Assembly (NCBI GenBank): GCA_963825315.1
Contig: CAWGST010000001.1
Location: forward strand, 620,001-684,000
Source of the DNA: DASRLE01 sp963825315
GTDB taxonomy: Bacteria > Verrucomicrobiota > Verrucomicrobiia > Limisphaerales > Palsa-1400
DNA length: 64,000 bases
Direction: 5' to 3'
Part shown: in pieces, positions 63,733-64,000 of the stretch
Position numbering within the stretch: position 1 is the first letter of the stretch
Layout of the letters: each line of letters begins with the position of its first letter
The notes under the pieces: generated by a model
What the model was told of the DNA's origin: nothing
The model's input: only the letters and a program-made list of their open reading frames with translations
The model's database searches: none
Position numbers and translations under genes: made by a program

Positions 63733-64000
63733 ATGCCCATTGACAACCGCCAGAAAGCAAAAGCGCTTCTGGCCTGCTTGGTCTTGGGGCTGGGAACGAT
63801 GCTTCTGTATGGGCCGGTGACAGACTTCGATTTTATCAGTTTGGATGACACAGCTTATGTCGTAAACAACTTCCACATCAACGGCGGCTTGAACTGGCAC
63901 GAACTCCCGTGGTGCTTCCAGGCAGGCCACGCGGGCAATTGGCACCCATTGACGTGGATTTCCCATGCGTTGGACTGCCAGTTTTTTGGCCTGCGCCCGG
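63733..64000 (+). CDS. TMTC-like membrane glycosyltransferase, 3' end outside window
   Basis: The visible 89 residues begin MPIDNRQKAKALLACLVLG, contain the first membrane helix, then the acidic motif FISLDDTAYVVNNFHING and the NWHPLTWISHALDCQFFGL motif of the four tandem copies. It is the most divergent of the five and is separated from them by three genes. The ATG has no ribosome site because the terminator's T run is just upstream; a start at 63799 is less likely since the first helix would be cut. Confidence 0.7.
   Translation, partial: MPIDNRQKAKALLACLVLGLGTMLLYGPVTDFDFISLDDTAYVVNNFHINGGLNWHELPWCFQAGHAGNWHPLTWISHALDCQFFGLRP

Overview
The window reads like a chromosomal segment of a Verrucomicrobiota bacterium, probably from the Limisphaerales/Pedosphaerales (old subdivision 3) group. 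The grounds are a high-G+C backbone, a PEP-CTERM sorting tail, very large secreted proteins with the Verrucomicrobia-style C-terminal beta domain, a run of membrane glycosyltransferases with C-terminal TPRs, squalene-hopene cyclase, DUF4340 next to a GldG-like protein, and weak Shine-Dalgarno use. This is inference from gene content; no rRNA or tRNA gene was seen.

Layout. 1-9 kb: an ABC-export/envelope cluster (GldG-like, DUF4340 with a frameshift, AsmA-like) and an exported metzincin-type metalloprotease with a small partner. 9-14 kb: a defence/toxin island with a MazF-like toxin-antitoxin pair, a Phd-like antitoxin with transposase-like scraps on both sides, a two-gene module of NYN nuclease plus NACHT/STAND-type NTPase (the best candidate here for an undescribed system), and a broken DUF1016 nuclease. 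14-25 kb: DUF3800, prolyl-tRNA synthetase, a second toxin-antitoxin locus with a broken toxin, a 1730-residue secreted subtilase, a palindromic repeat element, a fumarylacetoacetate-hydrolase-family enzyme and an EboD-like cyclase. 25-29 kb: an FkbM methyltransferase gene cut by an IS630-family element, with an IS1182-family element inserted exactly at its edge.

29-43 kb is housekeeping and envelope: M24 peptidase, SppA, squalene-hopene cyclase and two ABC-2 ATPase/permease pairs in one tight leftward series, then dapF, an MFS exporter, a thioredoxin-like protein, a patatin and a beta-propeller protein. 44-48 kb is a second, decaying defence island: ribbon-helix-helix regulator with its own operator, DNA methyltransferase, small winged-helix-like protein, and a GHKL ATPase and a TIR protein fused out of frame by a deletion, followed by a RelB/DinJ-like antitoxin. 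48-64 kb holds an RlmI-like methyltransferase, a fragment copied from the ABC permease gene, a LamG exported protein, four tandem TMTC-like glycosyltransferases whose TPR number varies (2, 8, 7, 4), a fifth at the right edge, an RluA-type pseudouridine synthase and two small exported proteins, one with a PEP-CTERM tail.

Recurring themes are antitoxin genes whose -10 box ends 6-7 bases before the start codon (predicted leaderless mRNAs), single-base frameshifts in several long genes (decay or consensus error), and defence genes of lower G+C than their surroundings, as expected for acquired DNA.
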